This document shows positions 10,508 through 19,148 of a stretch of DNA of 64,000 bases, in pieces. Below the pieces are notes generated by a model. It ran no database searches. It was not told the DNA's origin and worked only from the letters and a program-made list of their open reading frames with translations. Made by a program: the position numbers and the translations under genes. Source of the DNA: Staphylococcus xylosus NJ (GTDB lineage: Bacteria > Bacillota > Bacilli > Staphylococcales > Staphylococcaceae). Location: positions 62,001-126,000 of the forward strand of contig NZ_ANMR01000043.1 in NCBI RefSeq assembly GCF_000338275.1, in the 5' to 3' direction. Position 1 is the first letter of the stretch. Every line of letters starts with the position of its first letter.

Positions 10508-11848
10508 TTATAGTTCTTGGAAAGTCTGTATAATTAAGTATATATTTAACAAACTTAAAATAATGATTAAGATCCAAGATATGATATTAACCCACGATTT
10601 ATTTTTGAATTGTCCCATTAAACTATAATCATTTGTTGAAAGTTGTAATGGAATTAATGAGAATGGTAGAGCTAAGCTTAAAAATACTTGTGAGAATACT
10701 AGTAATTGTTCCATTTTTGCTTCATTGCCTTTAAAGATAATTAAACATAATATGATTGGTAGTATTGCAATTGAACGAGTAATTAATCTACGTAACCAAT
10801 TTGGTATTTTTAAATTTATAAAACCTTCCATCACAATTTGACCGGCCATTGTCCCTGTTATTGTAGAATTTTGACCAGAAGCTAGTAATGCGATAGCAAA
10901 AAGCGTACTCATAATTGCTCCTAATGAAGCTCCTAATATAGGTTGATTTTGTAAGGCATTGAATAAGTCATAAAACCCACCAAGTTGTTCAGAATTGACA
11001 CCAAAGAAAAGAGCGGCACCTAGTACTAAAAGTAAGCAGTTAATCACAAAAGCAATGGACAATTGAATGTTTGAATCTATAATTGCATATTTAATTGCTT
11101 GCGCTTTAGATTTAGTACTTTTACGATCATACATCCTTGATTGAACAATGGATGAGTGTAAATATAAGTTATGAGGCATGATTGTCGCTCCAATTATACC
11201 TAAAGCAATAAAGAGTGCACTGTTATCTGTGATAATTGTCTTACTAGGTAAGAATCCATTTAATACTTCCGATACATGTGGGGAAGCTATAAAGACTTCA
11301 AAGATAAATATAACAAGCACAGTAAAAATTAGTGTACCTACAATAGCTTCAATTTTTCTAAAGCCAAATTTCATAATGAACAATAATAGAAACACATCTA
11401 AGACAGTGATTAACGCCCCCACCAATAATGGAATACCAAAGAGTAAATCAAGTGCGATTGCACTACCTATTACTTCAGCTATATCTGTTGCGATAATTGC
11501 TAATTCTGCAATGATCCAAAATACAAAAGCAATAGGTTTATTTAAATAGTGTTTTGTTGCTTGCGCTAAGTCCATACCTGTTGCTATTCCTAACCTCACT
11601 GTCATACTTTGCAATAACATGGCTGACAGACTTGAAAGTAAAATCACGAATAGCAAAATGTAGCCGAACTGTGCACCACCTTGCATAGATGTAATCCAGT
11701 TACCAGGATCCATATATCCTACAGCTACTAGTAGGCCGGGTCCTAGATAAGAAAAAAGTTTTTGGCTAAACTTGCCGTGAGTATTGATGGAAACTGTATT
11801 ATTGATTTCATCTAAACTCTTATTATGGGATTGAATAGTTTTGCTCAA
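10508..11848 (-). CDS. mntH: Nramp-type Mn2+/H+ symporter
   Basis: MntH imports Mn2+ (and other divalent metals) in symport with protons across the cytoplasmic membrane. The Nramp metal-site motifs are both present: DPGNW in the first membrane helix and [10 protein letters not shown] in the sixth. About eleven transmembrane segments are predicted. The frame extends seven codons further to an ATG at 11869, but a strong ggaggtgagg site lies directly before a TTG codon. I therefore place the start at that TTG (446 residues). Regulation is visible: an MntR-like palindrome overlaps the -35 box upstream. Confidence 0.95.
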   Translation of the reverse strand: MSKTIQSHNKSLDEINNTVSINTHGKFSQKLFSYLGPGLLVAVGYMDPGNWITSMQGGAQFGYILLFVILLSSLSAMLLQSMTVRLGIATGMDLAQATKHYLNKPIAFVFWIIAELAIIATDIAEVIGSAIALDLLFGIPLLVGALITVLDVFLLLFIMKFGFRKIEAIVGTLIFTVLVIFIFEVFIASPHVSEVLNGFLPSKTIITDNSALFIALGIIGATIMPHNLYLHSSIVQSRMYDRKSTKSKAQAIKYAIIDSNIQLSIAFVINCLLLVLGAALFFGVNSEQLGGFYDLFNALQNQPILGASLGAIMSTLFAIALLASGQNSTITGTMAGQIVMEGFINLKIPNWLRRLITRSIAILPIILCLIIFKGNEAKMEQLLVFSQVFLSLALPFSLIPLQLSTNDYSLMGQFKNKSWVNIISWILIIILSLLNIYLIIQTFQEL

Positions 11849-11884
11849 TACCCTCACCTCCATATACATTTGTTAACATTTCAT

Positions 11885-11918
11885 AGATTACTCCAAAAAA
11901 AAGATTAGGTCAACCTAA
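11885..11918 (-). promoter_or_regulatory. mntH promoter with overlapping MntR-type operator
   Basis: Read on the minus strand, TTGACC (-35) and TAATCT (-10) are separated by exactly 17 bases. The palindrome TTAGGT-CA-ACCTAA (11905-11918) covers the -35 box. It resembles the MntR boxes of other Gram-positive mnt genes, so manganese-dependent repression is expected. Site and spacing are seen; the regulator is inferred. Confidence 0.75.
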
Positions 11919-12066
11919 ACAGTGCAGTGAAAGTTATTTTATTTTTACTGAATTAATTATTATATTTAAACATATATAATAAAAATACGTAGCAATTAGG
12001 ACGTGATGATTTTTAAAGCAATATAAATTTGCTATGATAGAATTAATAAAAAATAGGAGGAAGATT

Positions 12067-12576
12067 ATGAAAAGAAAAGCTGAAAGAATCACAGCCTGGG
12101 TAGCAAATGGTCTAAGTATATTATTTTTGTTACTTATGATCCTTGTATTTTCTTTCCTAAATGTGCCAGAATTTCAAGAAACATTTAAAGAGATGAATCA
12201 GCAACAAGGTGTAGAAATGTCAATTGAAGCATTTAAAACTTCCATGATTTTCCAAGGTAGCTTTTTAATTATTTCAACGATACTAGGTATTATCGGTACA
12301 TTGACTATTAAGGGAAATCGTATATTAGCAGGCTGCATTTTAATTATTGCAGCAATTACTGGTATATTTGCAGGAAACTTTATTGCACTGATATTATGGT
12401 TTGTTGTTGCTATCATGTTGTTTGTAAGAAAAGGTCCGTATGATGGGGTAAACCAAAATGACAGAGAGTTTCCTCAACATAATTTTGACGAGCAAAATAA
12501 TCAGCGTAAACAAGCAGAAATTAACCCAGAAAATGAAATGAAAAAGAAAAAAGAAGATGATCCATATATTTACTAA
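12067..12576 (+). CDS. DUF4064-like small membrane protein
   Basis: This is a 169-residue protein with an N-terminal helix (residues 9-30), a hydrophilic loop with a Gln/Glu-rich stretch, then two or three more hydrophobic segments (about 60-115) and a charged C-terminal tail of about 45 residues. The pattern ERITAWVANGLSILFLLLMI followed by GIIGTLTIKGNRILAG matches DUF4064 proteins, which have no defined function. The ATG is chosen because aggagg precedes it; an in-frame ATG 33 bases upstream lacks a ribosome site. A TGC-TATGAT extended -10 box (12030-12038) is a likely promoter. It is divergent from mntH. Confidence 0.82.
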   Translation: MKRKAERITAWVANGLSILFLLLMILVFSFLNVPEFQETFKEMNQQQGVEMSIEAFKTSMIFQGSFLIISTILGIIGTLTIKGNRILAGCILIIAAITGIFAGNFIALILWFVVAIMLFVRKGPYDGVNQNDREFPQHNFDEQNNQRKQAEINPENEMKKKKEDDPYIY

Positions 12577-12740
12577 AATCCTTTAGATAAGATAATTTTA
12601 AGTCAATCCTCAAGATTTTAAGCTCTTGTGTAAGGTCAGATAACTCAATAAATTTAGAAGTGTCCTTAAAAAATGAAACCTCAAGTTAATACCACTATAA
12701 TGATTGGGTACGGGACTTAAATATCTCTGACTAAAGAATG

Positions 12741-12782
12741 AACATCAATTTCTACTGAATATATAGAAATTGATGTTTTTTG
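12741..12782 (+). terminator. Terminator with recurring 'AATTTCTACTGA' stem
   Basis: AACATCAATTTCT pairs with AGAAATTGATGTT, followed by a T-run. The same core, together with an upstream GGGACTTAAA-like motif at 12715, recurs after pyc (24241-24317), so this is part of an interspersed intergenic repeat. Confidence 0.8.
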
Positions 12783-12889
12783 ATTGTATGAAATATTGAA
12801 GTTGCTACTGGTAGTGTAAATTGAGTCGTGTTATTAATTTTATAAATACGCCACCTCGTTTCAAAATCATGCGATGTTAATTTCATTAT

Positions 12890-13087
12890 AGGAAAGGGGG
12901 TCGGTTTATTCTATATTAATAAACAAATTGAACCGATATAGTAACGTGTTGACCCCCAGAGGATAGTATGAGTGGAGGGGACCCCAAGCTTGGACCATAA
13001 ACCAGGCAAACATGCACGAGCGCAATCGTGAAGTTTTTATATAAAAAGGACTAACCCATTCTAAAATGGATTAGTCCTTTATTTTGA
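12890..13087 (+). ncRNA. Candidate structured small RNA
   Basis: This stretch has no plausible reading frame but strong secondary structure and raised GC. GGGGGTC (12896-12902) pairs with GACCCCC (12951-12957). Inside it lies a nested hairpin, GTTTATT (12904-12910) with AATAAAC (12918-12924), reinforced by CGGTT/AACCG. A second C/G-rich block follows (12975-12995), then a small CACGA/TCGTG hairpin (13015-13030). A strong 16-bp terminator ends it (13045-13080, GGACTAA / TTAGTCC). A weak promoter-like TTCAAA...CATTAT precedes it. The next gene is convergent, so it is not a leader for that gene; a trans-acting RNA is the simplest reading. Confidence 0.6.
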
Positions 13088-13200
13088 GAATGAGTATATA
13101 TGTCCCAAGCTCTTCTTATGCAATTACTATTTGTAATAGAATAATATAACGCAAGTATTATAGAGAAAATGACTATCATCATATTTCCATTTTTATTTGT

Positions 13201-13812
13201 TTATTTGTAAAATTTCAATAGATATTCAAATGTGTCTTCTAAAAATTCTAAAAATGACTTATCATTCTCAAGTACTTCAGAGCCTGGAGCTAAAGTACGA
13301 GCTACGAAAAATTCACCTTTTTTAACTTCTTTAACACGTTTAAATGCTTTGTATATGTCTTCATCGGTCATTTCGTGTATGTATGTTTTTTCTTGGCTCA
13401 TATGATCTAAGCTTATACTAAAATCATTTGGTAGATTTTTTAATGTTTCAAATTGATTTTCGAAAGCTGTAACTTGCTGTGCTTTATCCTTCGCCTCATG
13501 CATAACACCATACATAATAAATAATTGATTTTCAAATAGCCCTATTTGAAAATGAGGCTGCATTTTATAACCGCGTTTATTAGTTGCAAATGCAACCCAT
13601 GTATCTTTAGGTGGATTAACACTTCGACGAGCGTGTTTGGCTACGTGAGGATAGAATACTTCACCGGTAGCAGTTTCTAAATATTGTGAGAAATAATCAC
13701 CTAAAGCATGCAATTGTGGTCTAACATGGTTATTAAGTGCTTCCATTCTGGCATCTAAGCCATCTACTGTAAATACTTTGAAGTCTTTAGGTTTAAATGT
13801 ATATTGAGTCAT
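13201..13812 (-). CDS. UPF0637 (DUF1054) family protein
   Basis: This 203-residue cytoplasmic protein matches the UPF0637/YktB family, which has no assigned function. Characteristic segments are [20 protein letters not shown] at the N-terminus, a central [19 protein letters not shown] and the [14 protein letters not shown] strand. It is a monocistronic unit on the minus strand, with aggaggcac upstream of the ATG. There is no signal peptide. The convergent structured RNA at 12890-13087 ends just downstream, and its terminator could serve this gene too. Confidence 0.88.
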   Translation of the reverse strand: MTQYTFKPKDFKVFTVDGLDARMEALNNHVRPQLHALGDYFSQYLETATGEVFYPHVAKHARRSVNPPKDTWVAFATNKRGYKMQPHFQIGLFENQLFIMYGVMHEAKDKAQQVTAFENQFETLKNLPNDFSISLDHMSQEKTYIHEMTDEDIYKAFKRVKEVKKGEFFVARTLAPGSEVLENDKSFLEFLEDTFEYLLKFYK

Positions 13813-14079
13813 TTGTGCCTCCTATAATCATTATTTTTGTATGTATTGTAGCACATTATACTCTGATAGACATTTTACATGCTTCTTATTTTTTAGATAG
13901 TAAATGATTTGCTATGCATTGTGTACACTATGTTTGAACAGGGTAAAGATAAAATATATTGAATAATCTTAAATTCACCTTATTCTTAATTCGTATAATT
14001 ATTGAAATAATAAAGGTTGGTTAATATCTTTTTGAAAGTTAGTTAATGTATAATGAAGGATGAATAAGGAGCTGATACG

Positions 14080-14895
14080 ATGACTGTCTATGAATTTGCC
14101 AAAGGTCTTATATTAGAAGCAGGAATTAATGTTAGAAAAATAATGAAAGAAGATATAAAAGTAGAAACTAAATCTAATCCTAATGATTTAGTGACAAATG
14201 TCGATAAAGCTACAGAAAAATATCTTTTTGATAATATAACGGAAACTTATCCTAATCATTTAGTGATTGGAGAAGAAGGACACGGACATGACTTAAAAGA
14301 TGAAACAGGTGTAGTTTGGGTCATCGATCCAATAGATGGTACGTTAAATTTTGTACATCAAAAAGAAAATTTTGCAATATCTATTGGTATTTATAATAAC
14401 GGGAATCCATATGCTGGATTTGTTTACGATGTTATGAATGATGTGTTGTATCATGCTAAAACTGGTGAAGGTGCGTATGAAAATGGTACATTGTTACCTA
14501 AAATCGTGAGTACGCCATTAAAGACAAGTATTATTGGAATTAATCCAAATTGGCTTACAAAGCCGAAATTAGGAGAAGTGTTCAAACCTATAGTAGAGGA
14601 AGCTAGGAGTGCACGAGCATATGGCTCTGCAGCGTTAGAGATTATACATGTCGCAACAGGCAAATTGGGCGGTTATGTAACCCCCAGATTACAACCTTGG
14701 GATTTCGCAGGTGGTTTGATTATTTTAAATGAAGTAGGGGGACTTGGTACAAATTTAATGGGAGATACATTATCAATTTATGAACCAAATTCAATTGTTA
14801 TGGCCAATGCACAGTTACACTCTGAATTAATCGAACATCATTTTCAAAAAAATAACGAAATTATTGAGTTATTACAGCAGCGATTAAAAAACTAG
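14080..14895 (+). CDS. Inositol monophosphatase family protein
   Basis: This is a Mg2+-dependent phosphatase of the inositol monophosphatase superfamily (SuhB-like). The metal-binding motifs are intact: GEEGHG at residues 64-69, WVIDPIDGTLN at 80-90 and PWDFAGG at 206-212. At 271 residues it has family length. The substrate cannot be told from sequence; in Firmicutes these enzymes may act on inositol phosphates or related sugar phosphates. It stands between UPF0637 and ylaF with a caaggagctg-like ribosome site and an independent upstream region. It sits in the usual staphylococcal position just before typA. Confidence 0.9.
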   Translation: MTVYEFAKGLILEAGINVRKIMKEDIKVETKSNPNDLVTNVDKATEKYLFDNITETYPNHLVIGEEGHGHDLKDETGVVWVIDPIDGTLNFVHQKENFAISIGIYNNGNPYAGFVYDVMNDVLYHAKTGEGAYENGTLLPKIVSTPLKTSIIGINPNWLTKPKLGEVFKPIVEEARSARAYGSAALEIIHVATGKLGGYVTPRLQPWDFAGGLIILNEVGGLGTNLMGDTLSIYEPNSIVMANAQLHSELIEHHFQKNNEIIELLQQRLKN

Positions 14896-14930
14896 GAATT
14901 AGTGTATATGTTATAGATAAACTTATAAAA

Positions 14931-14975
14931 AAAGCGTCTCAATCCTGTTTTGAGGGAATGGGACACTTAGTTATT
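14931..14975 (-). terminator. Terminator for the minus-strand ylaF-like gene
   Basis: GTCTCAATCC pairs, with wobbles, with GGGAATGGGAC around a short loop. The T-run lies on the minus strand (A-run at 14926-14933), so it serves the DUF5325 gene rather than the phosphatase. Confidence 0.65.
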
Positions 14976-14997
14976 AAATATAGTCAAAATCATTCAA

Positions 14998-15189
14998 TTA
15001 CAGCCAATCATTTTCACGATATTTCTTTTTTAATGTGAAACCGTAACCAAATGTTGCAATGAATAATATAAATGTTAAAATCATGAATGGAACATTTGTA
15101 GCAGCTATACTAAAGCTGAATAATAGCAAAAAGACAATAGCTACTATAGCGAGTACCCAGAAAATTGATTTGGATTTTTTTTGTTGCAT
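14998..15189 (-). CDS. YlaF-like small membrane protein (DUF5325)
   Basis: This 63-residue protein has two transmembrane segments (about residues 9-29 and 33-50), a Lys-rich N-terminus and a basic C-terminal end, KKKYRENDWL. In Bacillus subtilis ylaF sits beside typA (ylaG), and here the gene is divergent from typA, so synteny supports the assignment. The function is not known. A ribosome site (aaaggtgtgg) precedes the ATG. The intergenic space to typA contains both promoters. Confidence 0.82.
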   Translation of the reverse strand: MQQKKSKSIFWVLAIVAIVFLLLFSFSIAATNVPFMILTFILFIATFGYGFTLKKKYRENDWL

Positions 15190-15288
15190 TATACCACACC
15201 TTTATAGTTTTCTTTAACCAATTATATGATATAATAAAAAAGTTGCAAAGAAAAGTGGGAATTTACTCGAGAAAGGAAATTGTATAAA

Positions 15289-17136
15289 ATGACTAAATTA
15301 AGAGAAGATGTGCGTAATATAGCAATCATCGCTCACGTTGACCATGGTAAAACGACACTTGTAGATGAATTATTAAAACAATCAGGAATTTTCCGTGAGA
15401 ATGAGCATGTAGATGAAAGAGCAATGGATTCAAATGATATCGAAAGAGAACGTGGTATTACAATCCTTGCTAAAAATACAGCAGTGAATTATAAAGATAA
15501 TCGTATTAATATTTTAGATACACCAGGTCACGCCGATTTCGGTGGAGAAGTTGAGCGTATCATGAAAATGGTTGATGGCGTTGTCTTAGTAGTTGACGCA
15601 TATGAAGGCACAATGCCACAAACTCGTTTCGTATTGAAAAAAGCTTTAGAACAAAACTTAAAACCAGTAGTTGTAGTTAATAAAATCGATAAACCTGAAG
15701 CTAGACCTGAAGGTGTAGTTGATGAAGTATTAGACTTGTTTATCGAATTAGAAGCAAATGATGAGCAATTAGATTTCCCAGTAGTCTATGCTTCAGCTGT
15801 TAATGGTACAGCAAGCTTAGATCCAGAGAAACAAGACGAAAACATGCAATCATTATACGAAACGATTATTGATTATGTTCCGGCTCCTGTTGATAATAGA
15901 GATGAGCCATTACAATTCCAAACGGCGTTACTAGATTATAGTGATTATTTAGGTCGTATTGGTGTTGGACGTGTGTTCAGAGGAACAATGCGTGTAGGTG
16001 ATAATGTTTCACTAATTAAATTAGATGGTACAGTTAAAAATTTCCGTGTAACTAAGATATTTGGTTACTTTGGTTTGAAACGTGAAGAAGTTAATGAAGC
16101 ACATGCAGGCGACTTAATTGCTGTATCAGGTATGGAAGACATCAATGTTGGTGAAACTGTTACACCAATAGATAATAGAGATGCTTTACCTGTATTAAGA
16201 ATTGACGAACCAACATTAGAAATGACTTTCAGAGTAAATAATTCTCCATTCGCTGGTCGTGAAGGTGATTATGTAACATCTCGTCAAATTCAAGAACGTT
16301 TAGATCAACAATTAGAAACAGATGTGTCATTAAAAGTTACAGAAACTGATTCACCAGATAAATGGATTGTTGCCGGCCGTGGTGAATTACACTTATCCAT
16401 TTTAATTGAAAATATGAGACGTGAAGGTTTCGAATTACAAGTTTCTAAACCACAAGTTATTTTAAGAGAAATTGACGGCGTGAAATGTGAACCATTTGAA
16501 CGTGTACAATGTGAAGTGCCACAAGAATACACAGGTGCTGTTATTGAATCATTAGGCCAACGTAAAGGTGAAATGTTAGATATGGTAACTACAGATAATG
16601 GCTTAACACGTATTATCTTCATGGTACCAGCACGTGGATTAATTGGTTATACTACTGAATTTATGTCTCAAACACGTGGATATGGTATTATAAACCACAC
16701 ATTTGAAGAATTTAAACCTCGTGTTAAAGGTCGTATTGGCGGTAGAAGAAATGGTGCATTAGTATCATTAGACACGGGTAAAGCAAGTTCGTATGCACTT
16801 ATGGGCTTAGAAGACCGTGGTATTAACTTCATGGAACCAGGTACTGAAGTTTATGAAGGCATGGTTGTTGGTGAACATAATCGTGAAAATGACTTAACAG
16901 TCAATGTTACGAAAGAGAAAAACCAAACTAACGTACGTTCTTCTAACAAAGACCAAACAGTAACTATGAAACGTCCTAGAACTTTAACTCTTGAAGAAGC
17001 TTTACAATTTATTAATGACGACGAACTTGTAGAAGCTACACCAGAAAATATCCGTATTAGAAAAACTGTATTAGAAAAAAATGCTCGTGAAAAAGAAGCG
17101 AAACGTATTAAACAATTAATGCAAGAAGATGAATAA
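15289..17136 (+). CDS. typA: Ribosome-associated GTPase TypA/BipA
   Basis: TypA is a translational GTPase of the EF-G superfamily that binds ribosomes and aids 50S assembly and stress adaptation. G1 AHVDHGKTT is at residues 15-23, followed by the switch I region RERGITI, G3 DTPGHADF and G4 NKID. The C-terminal half carries domain V and the BipA-specific domain. At 615 residues it is full length. A TTG three codons upstream is in frame, but the gaaaggaaattg site fits the ATG used here. A hairpin terminator follows. Confidence 0.97.
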   Translation: MTKLREDVRNIAIIAHVDHGKTTLVDELLKQSGIFRENEHVDERAMDSNDIERERGITILAKNTAVNYKDNRINILDTPGHADFGGEVERIMKMVDGVVLVVDAYEGTMPQTRFVLKKALEQNLKPVVVVNKIDKPEARPEGVVDEVLDLFIELEANDEQLDFPVVYASAVNGTASLDPEKQDENMQSLYETIIDYVPAPVDNRDEPLQFQTALLDYSDYLGRIGVGRVFRGTMRVGDNVSLIKLDGTVKNFRVTKIFGYFGLKREEVNEAHAGDLIAVSGMEDINVGETVTPIDNRDALPVLRIDEPTLEMTFRVNNSPFAGREGDYVTSRQIQERLDQQLETDVSLKVTETDSPDKWIVAGRGELHLSILIENMRREGFELQVSKPQVILREIDGVKCEPFERVQCEVPQEYTGAVIESLGQRKGEMLDMVTTDNGLTRIIFMVPARGLIGYTTEFMSQTRGYGIINHTFEEFKPRVKGRIGGRRNGALVSLDTGKASSYALMGLEDRGINFMEPGTEVYEGMVVGEHNRENDLTVNVTKEKNQTNVRSSNKDQTVTMKRPRTLTLEEALQFINDDELVEATPENIRIRKTVLEKNAREKEAKRIKQLMQEDE

Positions 17137-17165
17137 AATACGAAATTAAAATAAGCATGATTATA

Positions 17166-17200
17166 GAGCTGGGACATAAATGTCTCAGCCTATTTATTGT
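17166..17200 (+). terminator. typA terminator (GGGACATAAA family)
   Basis: GCTGGGACA, TAAA loop, TGTCTCAGC, then a T-rich stretch. It is another member of the recurring terminator family seen at 4261 and 49357. Confidence 0.8.
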
Positions 17201-17271
17201 TAAAGTAATAGCGTAATAATAATATGTTAATAAATCAGTCAGATCGTAAAAATGATGGGCTCAGAACTTAG

Positions 17272-17305
17272 ATAAACCTTAGGTGATAGTTCACCTAAGG
17301 TTTAT
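17272..17305. repeat. Perfect 15-bp inverted repeat
   Basis: ATAAACCTTAGGTGA, a TAGT loop, and TCACCTAAGGTTTAT form a perfect stem-loop followed by T-rich sequence. It could be a second terminator after typA or end a minus-strand transcript. Confidence 0.7.
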
Positions 17306-17309
17306 TTAT

Positions 17310-17421
17310 ATATTATAATCTTTTAGTGAATATTGGCAGTAATTAGACTGACTCTTGAGGGCAGAGCAATAACCGGAGACAACTGGTTCAGGCAGTGCTG
17401 GTGGAAAGCATTCACAAAAAA
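17310..17421. other. GC-rich intergenic patch, possible interspersed repeat or small RNA
   Basis: Around 17350-17410 the sequence (containing CCGGAGACAACTGG and GGCAGTGCTGGTGGAAAGC) is distinctly richer in G and C than its surroundings and has no good coding frame on either strand. The only long frame is a 67-codon minus-strand one without a ribosome site. It lies between the 17272 palindrome and the terminator of the ylaI operon. It looks like a staphylococcal intergenic repeat or an RNA gene; the family cannot be named here. Confidence 0.4.
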
Positions 17422-17454
17422 ACTGCCAACAAAGTCCCCGACTTTGTTGGCAGT
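17414..17454 (-). terminator. Terminator of the ylaL-ylaI operon
   Basis: ACTGCCAACAAAGT (17422-17435) pairs perfectly with ACTTTGTTGGCAGT (17441-17454). The T-run is on the minus strand (A-run at 17415-17421), 42 bases beyond the ylaI stop. Confidence 0.85.
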
Positions 17455-17495
17455 CTGAAATAAGCCCCGTCGCAAAAAAGATGGGGTGATTTATA

Positions 17496-17669
17496 TTAAC
17501 GGTGATCATAAGTAGTTATTTGATTACGTTGTTTAGGTGTATCAAGTCTACTTTTACATTCATCACACATAAAAGTATGCATTGGATCATTGCGTAATCT
17601 TTTAGCTTCTAAAGTATTTTGATCTATAAATACTTCAGTATCGCAAATTATGCATTGAACTTTTTTCAT
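17496..17669 (-). CDS. ylaI: YlaI-like zinc-ribbon protein (DUF2197)
   Basis: This 57-residue protein is very likely zinc-binding. It has two CxxC pairs, CIIC at residues 6-9 and CDEC at 35-38, within the N-terminal sequence MKKVQCIICDTEVF and the segment MHTFMCDECKSRL. It matches Bacillus YlaI, whose function is unknown. The gene starts one base after the ylaL stop on the minus strand, with a gaggtgattt ribosome site inside the end of ylaL. The two genes therefore form an operon ending at the 17414-17454 terminator. Confidence 0.88.
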   Translation of the reverse strand: MKKVQCIICDTEVFIDQNTLEAKRLRNDPMHTFMCDECKSRLDTPKQRNQITTYDHR

Positions 17670-17670
17670 A

Positions 17671-18153
17671 TTAAATCACCTCGATATGAGTGACATACTT
17701 AAATTCGTATGAATAACCTTCATCAGGAATATATACAAAGCTATCTACTGAATAATCGTCATATAATTTTTTACCGTCTTTTGCAAATTGGAAAAAAAGA
17801 TATGGTAATAAGTCAATAGGTAATTCTATTGACTCGTTATCATTAAATAAACGAATCGTTTTTGCGTGATCAAACGGTTCAGCATTTTTGAAAAATGGAG
17901 CCATATTAATGACAAATGAATTTTCTAAAACGGCTCTTTTTTTATATTTAATTTCAGAATTTAACGTTGGTGGATTAGTTTGACCTTCTAAAATTGCTCT
18001 ATTCCATTCACGATTATCATCAAAATTGATTGGTTTGGTACCGTCGAATATACCTTGCTCTAAATCTTCTAGTTGAACTTTTCTGTCGTCAAAAATCCAA
18101 GTTGTACTGTCTAAAGTAATTGGAAATTTAACTTCACCCTTAATTTGAATCAT
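17671..18153 (-). CDS. YlaL-like protein of unknown function
   Basis: This 160-residue acidic cytoplasmic protein sits in the position of Bacillus ylaL, between ylaI and ylaN. The sequence begins MIQIKGEVKFPITLDSTTWI and is rich in aromatic residues and Asp/Glu. I see no catalytic motif, signal peptide or membrane helix. It shares the YlaL length and synteny, so I name it by position and general resemblance only. An aggagtggg ribosome site precedes the ATG. It is co-transcribed with the zinc-ribbon gene downstream. Confidence 0.75.
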   Translation of the reverse strand: MIQIKGEVKFPITLDSTTWIFDDRKVQLEDLEQGIFDGTKPINFDDNREWNRAILEGQTNPPTLNSEIKYKKRAVLENSFVINMAPFFKNAEPFDHAKTIRLFNDNESIELPIDLLPYLFFQFAKDGKKLYDDYSVDSFVYIPDEGYSYEFKYVTHIEVI

Positions 18154-18502
18154 AATCCCACTCCTATTTGATATCTTGTTTCAGAATTAAAACGTTATTA
18201 AGTAATCAATCACAACGTTAATATATTATATTGAATCTGACTTTTTTGTGAACAAATACATGTTTGAAATAAAAAAGTATATCTTATTGTTAAAGCGAAA
18301 TATTCTGACAACAATCAGCTAATATATTGGCATTGCACGTCTGACACTTAGTATCGTTATAAATTCAATCAAAATAAATAATTGTTAATTACAATTTTAT
18401 CACAAATACTAGTATTACGTATATTCCTGAATTCACTTGCTTTTTAGTATGCATTAAGATAAACTCGTCATATAAAGTTACAATTGATAGGGGGAGTATG
18501 TC
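18154..18502. other. Divergent intergenic region between ylaL and ylaN
   Basis: This AT-rich 349-base gap must hold promoters for both flanking transcripts. I see no convincing -35/-10 pair, no terminator and no small gene. The final bases (gatagggggag) are the ribosome site of ylaN. Confidence 0.5.
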
Positions 18503-18778
18503 TTGGTAAAAAATCAAAATATTAGTAATGTGGCATATGACCAGTTGAATAAAGATGCTGATAGGATTCTCCAACTTATTAAAGTACAAATGGATAATCT
18601 TACATTACCTCAATGCCCATTGTATGAAGAAGTACTTGATACACAGATGTTTGGATTACAAAAAGAAGTAGATTTCGCTGTACAACTTGGTTTAGTTGAT
18701 AGAGAAGTGGGCAAAGATTTAATGCTTCGATTAGAAAAAGAACTTTCTAAATTGCATGATGCATTTACAAACGTTTAA
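18503..18778 (+). CDS. ylaN: YlaN family protein (DUF1507)
   Basis: This 91-residue helical protein matches YlaN, reported as important in Bacillus and Staphylococcus and linked to iron homeostasis through Fur. The conserved core [19 protein letters not shown] and the C-terminal [16 protein letters not shown] are present. Translation appears to start at TTG, because the only good ribosome site (tagggggag) lies 8 bases before it, and the ATG at 18498 is out of frame and stops at once. It precedes ftsW as in Bacillus. Confidence 0.9.
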   Translation: MVKNQNISNVAYDQLNKDADRILQLIKVQMDNLTLPQCPLYEEVLDTQMFGLQKEVDFAVQLGLVDREVGKDLMLRLEKELSKLHDAFTNV

Positions 18779-18882
18779 TTGGGTTAAATAAAATAGTTTT
18801 ATAGCTGGGAAACTTGTGTTCCACGTTCAAAAAATATAAAAACTTATATGGTGTTCATTATTAAACTACATAAGTATACTGC

Positions 18883-18930
18883 AGGTGGCTAGGATATCAA
18901 TAATTGTTGATTATATCTTAGCCACCTTTG
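18883..18930 (+). terminator. Probable ylaN terminator
   Basis: GGTGGCTAGGATAT pairs with ATATCTTAGCCACC around a 15-base loop. The T-run is weak (TTTGTC), so efficiency is uncertain. A smaller TGGGAA...TTCCA hairpin lies upstream at 18805. Confidence 0.6.
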
Positions 18931-19148
18931 TCATGTTTAAATAGTTAAATAATGAGTATCTAAAAAATGATGTTTTGTTATATTTATTCGGAAAATTGAT
19001 AGAATGTTTGTTATAATATTTGAAGTACAATTTATTTTACATGTTGAAAAAAAGTTTTTAAAGACAACTAAGTTATTGAACATAAGTCGAATTAATACAA
19101 AGTATTTAATTAGTGATAATAAATAATGAGAATTGGATGATATGTCAA

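Noticed and set aside
14926-14975. Terminator for the inositol monophosphatase gene
   Set aside because: The T-run lies on the opposite strand, so it was assigned to the minus-strand DUF5325 gene instead.
17306-17509. 67-codon minus-strand frame beyond ylaI
   Set aside because: It overlaps the ylaI terminator hairpin, lacks a ribosome site and has no recognisable motif; better read as repeat or RNA sequence.
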